Below, in pieces: positions 62,839 through 64,000 of a DNA stretch of 64,000 bases. The first letter of the stretch is position 1, and each line of letters opens with the position of its first letter. Position numbers and translations under genes: made by a program. The notes beneath the pieces were generated by a model. That model had not been told where the DNA came from. It saw nothing but the letters and a program-made list of their open reading frames with translations, and did not search any database. The DNA comes from Flavobacteriaceae bacterium (lineage in GTDB: Bacteria; Bacteroidota; Bacteroidia; Flavobacteriales; Flavobacteriaceae): the NCBI GenBank assembly GCA_018402135.1, contig JAGYJF010000002.1, positions 1-64,000 on the forward strand, in the 5' to 3' direction.

Positions 62839-63077
62839 AGTTAATTTTTGGATAAATATAAGTTGGATGGAATTAATAAATTCAGCATTTAACCAAATAT
62901 TAATATTGATTTTAGTCGCTATACAATGGATAATTTCCTATTTTTATAATCTTATTGTCAAACTATCTCTTTACTAAATATAAGTCGTTAAATTTTCTGT
63001 AAAAACTAAAAAAAATTACAGTTAAAAAGCTGATGGATGTTTTAAAATGGGATTTAAAATAAACCACAACCAACCTA

Positions 63078-64000
63078 ATGAAGGTATTGTTATACACAAA
63101 AGAATTTCCGCCAAATGTTTACGGTGGTGCCGGTGTTCATATTGAGTATTTATCTAGAGAATTGGCAAAATTAATGCAAGTTGAAGTGCGCTGCTTTGGA
63201 GAACAAGACGCGCATGATGGAACGCTATCTGTTAAGGGAATATCATTAAATGGGGATGACTTTAAATCATCTGAAGCCCAATTGCAAGCAATATTTAAAA
63301 CCTTGCAAACAAATATTTTAATGAATGCAGATACCACCGATGCGCAGTTGGTACATTGCCACACTTGGTATGCACAATTTGCGGGTATTATTGCCAAGTT
63401 GTGCTATGGTATTCCATTGGTAATCACTACGCATTCGTTGGAACCATTACGCCCATGGAAGCGCGAACAGCTAGGTAGAGGTTATGACATGTCGTCATGG
63501 ATTGAAAAAACCGCCATTGAAATGGCCGATGCGGTAATTGCCGTTTCCAAGGAAACTAAGCAGGAAGTGCTTCAATATTTTAATGTAGACGAAAAAAAAG
63601 TAAAGGTTATTTACAATGGTATCGATTTAAAACAATACGTCGCCACATCTGAGACCTCTGTTTTGGATAAATATGGAATTGATAAAATAAAACCCTACGT
63701 TTTATTTGTTGGCCGAATCACACGCCAAAAAGGTATCATTCACTTGGTAAATGCCATAAAGTATTTAGACGAAAACATTCAAATAGTGTTGTGTGCTGGC
63801 GCACCCGATACGCCAGAGATTGCCAAAGAAATGGAAATTAGCGTTAATGCTGCAAGAAAGGAAAGAAGCAATATTTTTTGGATTGATGAAATGTTGGATA
63901 AGCCAAGTGTTATTCAATTGTATTCGCACGCCGATGTATTTTGTTGTCCATCTATTTACGAACCTTTTGGTATTATAAATATTGAAGCCATGGCCTGCAA
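63078..64000 (+). CDS. Glycogen synthase-type GT4 glycosyltransferase, truncated by window edge
   Basis: An open frame from ATG 63078 runs past the right edge (307 codons seen). Reading it by hand: MKVLLYTKEFPPNVYGGAGV, HIEYLSRELA, VHCHTWYAQFAGIIAK, THSLEPLRPWKREQLG, then VIYNGIDLKQY, and VGRITRQKG (the GT4 donor-site Arg-Lys region), ending SIYEPFGIINIEAMA. This fits the actinobacterial-type glycogen synthase (GT4; GlgA/GlgM-like) rather than GT5. It would elongate alpha-glucan with an activated glucose donor. It stands alone at the edge. Confidence 0.88.
   Translation, partial: MKVLLYTKEFPPNVYGGAGVHIEYLSRELAKLMQVEVRCFGEQDAHDGTLSVKGISLNGDDFKSSEAQLQAIFKTLQTNILMNADTTDAQLVHCHTWYAQFAGIIAKLCYGIPLVITTHSLEPLRPWKREQLGRGYDMSSWIEKTAIEMADAVIAVSKETKQEVLQYFNVDEKKVKVIYNGIDLKQYVATSETSVLDKYGIDKIKPYVLFVGRITRQKGIIHLVNAIKYLDENIQIVLCAGAPDTPEIAKEMEISVNAARKERSNIFWIDEMLDKPSVIQLYSHADVFCCPSIYEPFGIINIEAMAC

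Noticed and set aside
1-64000. tRNA, rRNA or riboswitch genes
   Set aside because: Reading the intergenic gaps by eye I saw no cloverleaf, rRNA or known riboswitch core; a dedicated search could still find a weak one.

Overview
The window looks like part of a Bacteroidota chromosome, most likely a marine-type member of the Flavobacteriaceae. Grounds: AT-rich DNA; two C-terminal type IX secretion (T9SS) sorting domains; a TonB-dependent receptor with a carboxypeptidase-like plug extension; PorT-like outer-membrane barrels; lineage families (DUF4294, DUF4268, DUF6048, DUF6452, CCC-motif proteins); a 6S RNA of the flavobacterial type next to zapA; and promoters of the form TTG-N19/20-TAnnTTTG. 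No rRNA, tRNA, CRISPR array, insertion sequence or prophage was found. The sequence is open at the right edge, inside a glycogen synthase gene.

Layout. 1-640 is a non-coding mosaic of inverted short repeats, tandemly duplicated with a period of about 290 bp. 908-11261 (minus) holds a fused 2-oxoacid dehydrogenase E1, a degenerate M1-like peptidase/barrel protein coupled to a T9SS-secreted nuclease/phosphatase, a LOG-family protein and uvrA. 11418-16113 (plus) carries a hypothetical protein, a 22-copy 14-bp minisatellite, DoxX, an S41 peptidase, a DUF481-like barrel protein and a small membrane protein, ending in a strong bidirectional terminator. 16171-23962 (minus) contains a three-gene biotin-dependent acyl-CoA (probably propionyl-CoA) carboxylase, a DnaQ-like exonuclease with a cNMP/CBS/DUF294 regulator, a NUDIX hydrolase and an M42 aminopeptidase. 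24097-30075 (plus) has an ABC ATPase with a permease-M1 peptidase fusion, DUF4294 and hemolysin III. 30090-37028 (minus, except a THUMP-type RNA methyltransferase) includes DUF4268, a ZIP transporter, methyltransferases, DUF4136, DinB, DUF6048/DUF6452 and a frameshifted rlmD. 37162-46373 holds rocD, a sulfurtransferase, a DUF2752/CD225/CCC/DUF2752 small membrane-protein cluster, a T9SS protein, an Smr protein, a calcium-repeat lipoprotein, a cysteine desulfurase and an alpha/beta hydrolase. 46370-50538 (minus) is a TonB-dependent receptor after a frameshifted M23 peptidase. 50716-53703 (plus) is coiled-coil protein, zapA, 6S RNA, rny and a SlyD-like FKBP. 54005-60099 is xerD, then an array of six outer-membrane barrel genes interrupted only by aroQ. 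60197-62838 (minus) is lpdA, a DinB-like protein and msrB, followed by a partial glycogen synthase.

The main surprises are: three genes each broken by a one-base reading-frame change (rlmD, M23 peptidase, porin), with rlmD broken exactly at an A AAA AAG heptamer where a -1 slip would restore the frame; intergenic arrays built on 7- or 14-bp units; the barrel-gene array with near-identical CCGAAG/CTTCGG terminators; and an M1-like protein without its zinc motif. Most other genes are ordinary housekeeping genes of this lineage. I saw no clear defence island or wholly new multi-gene system.
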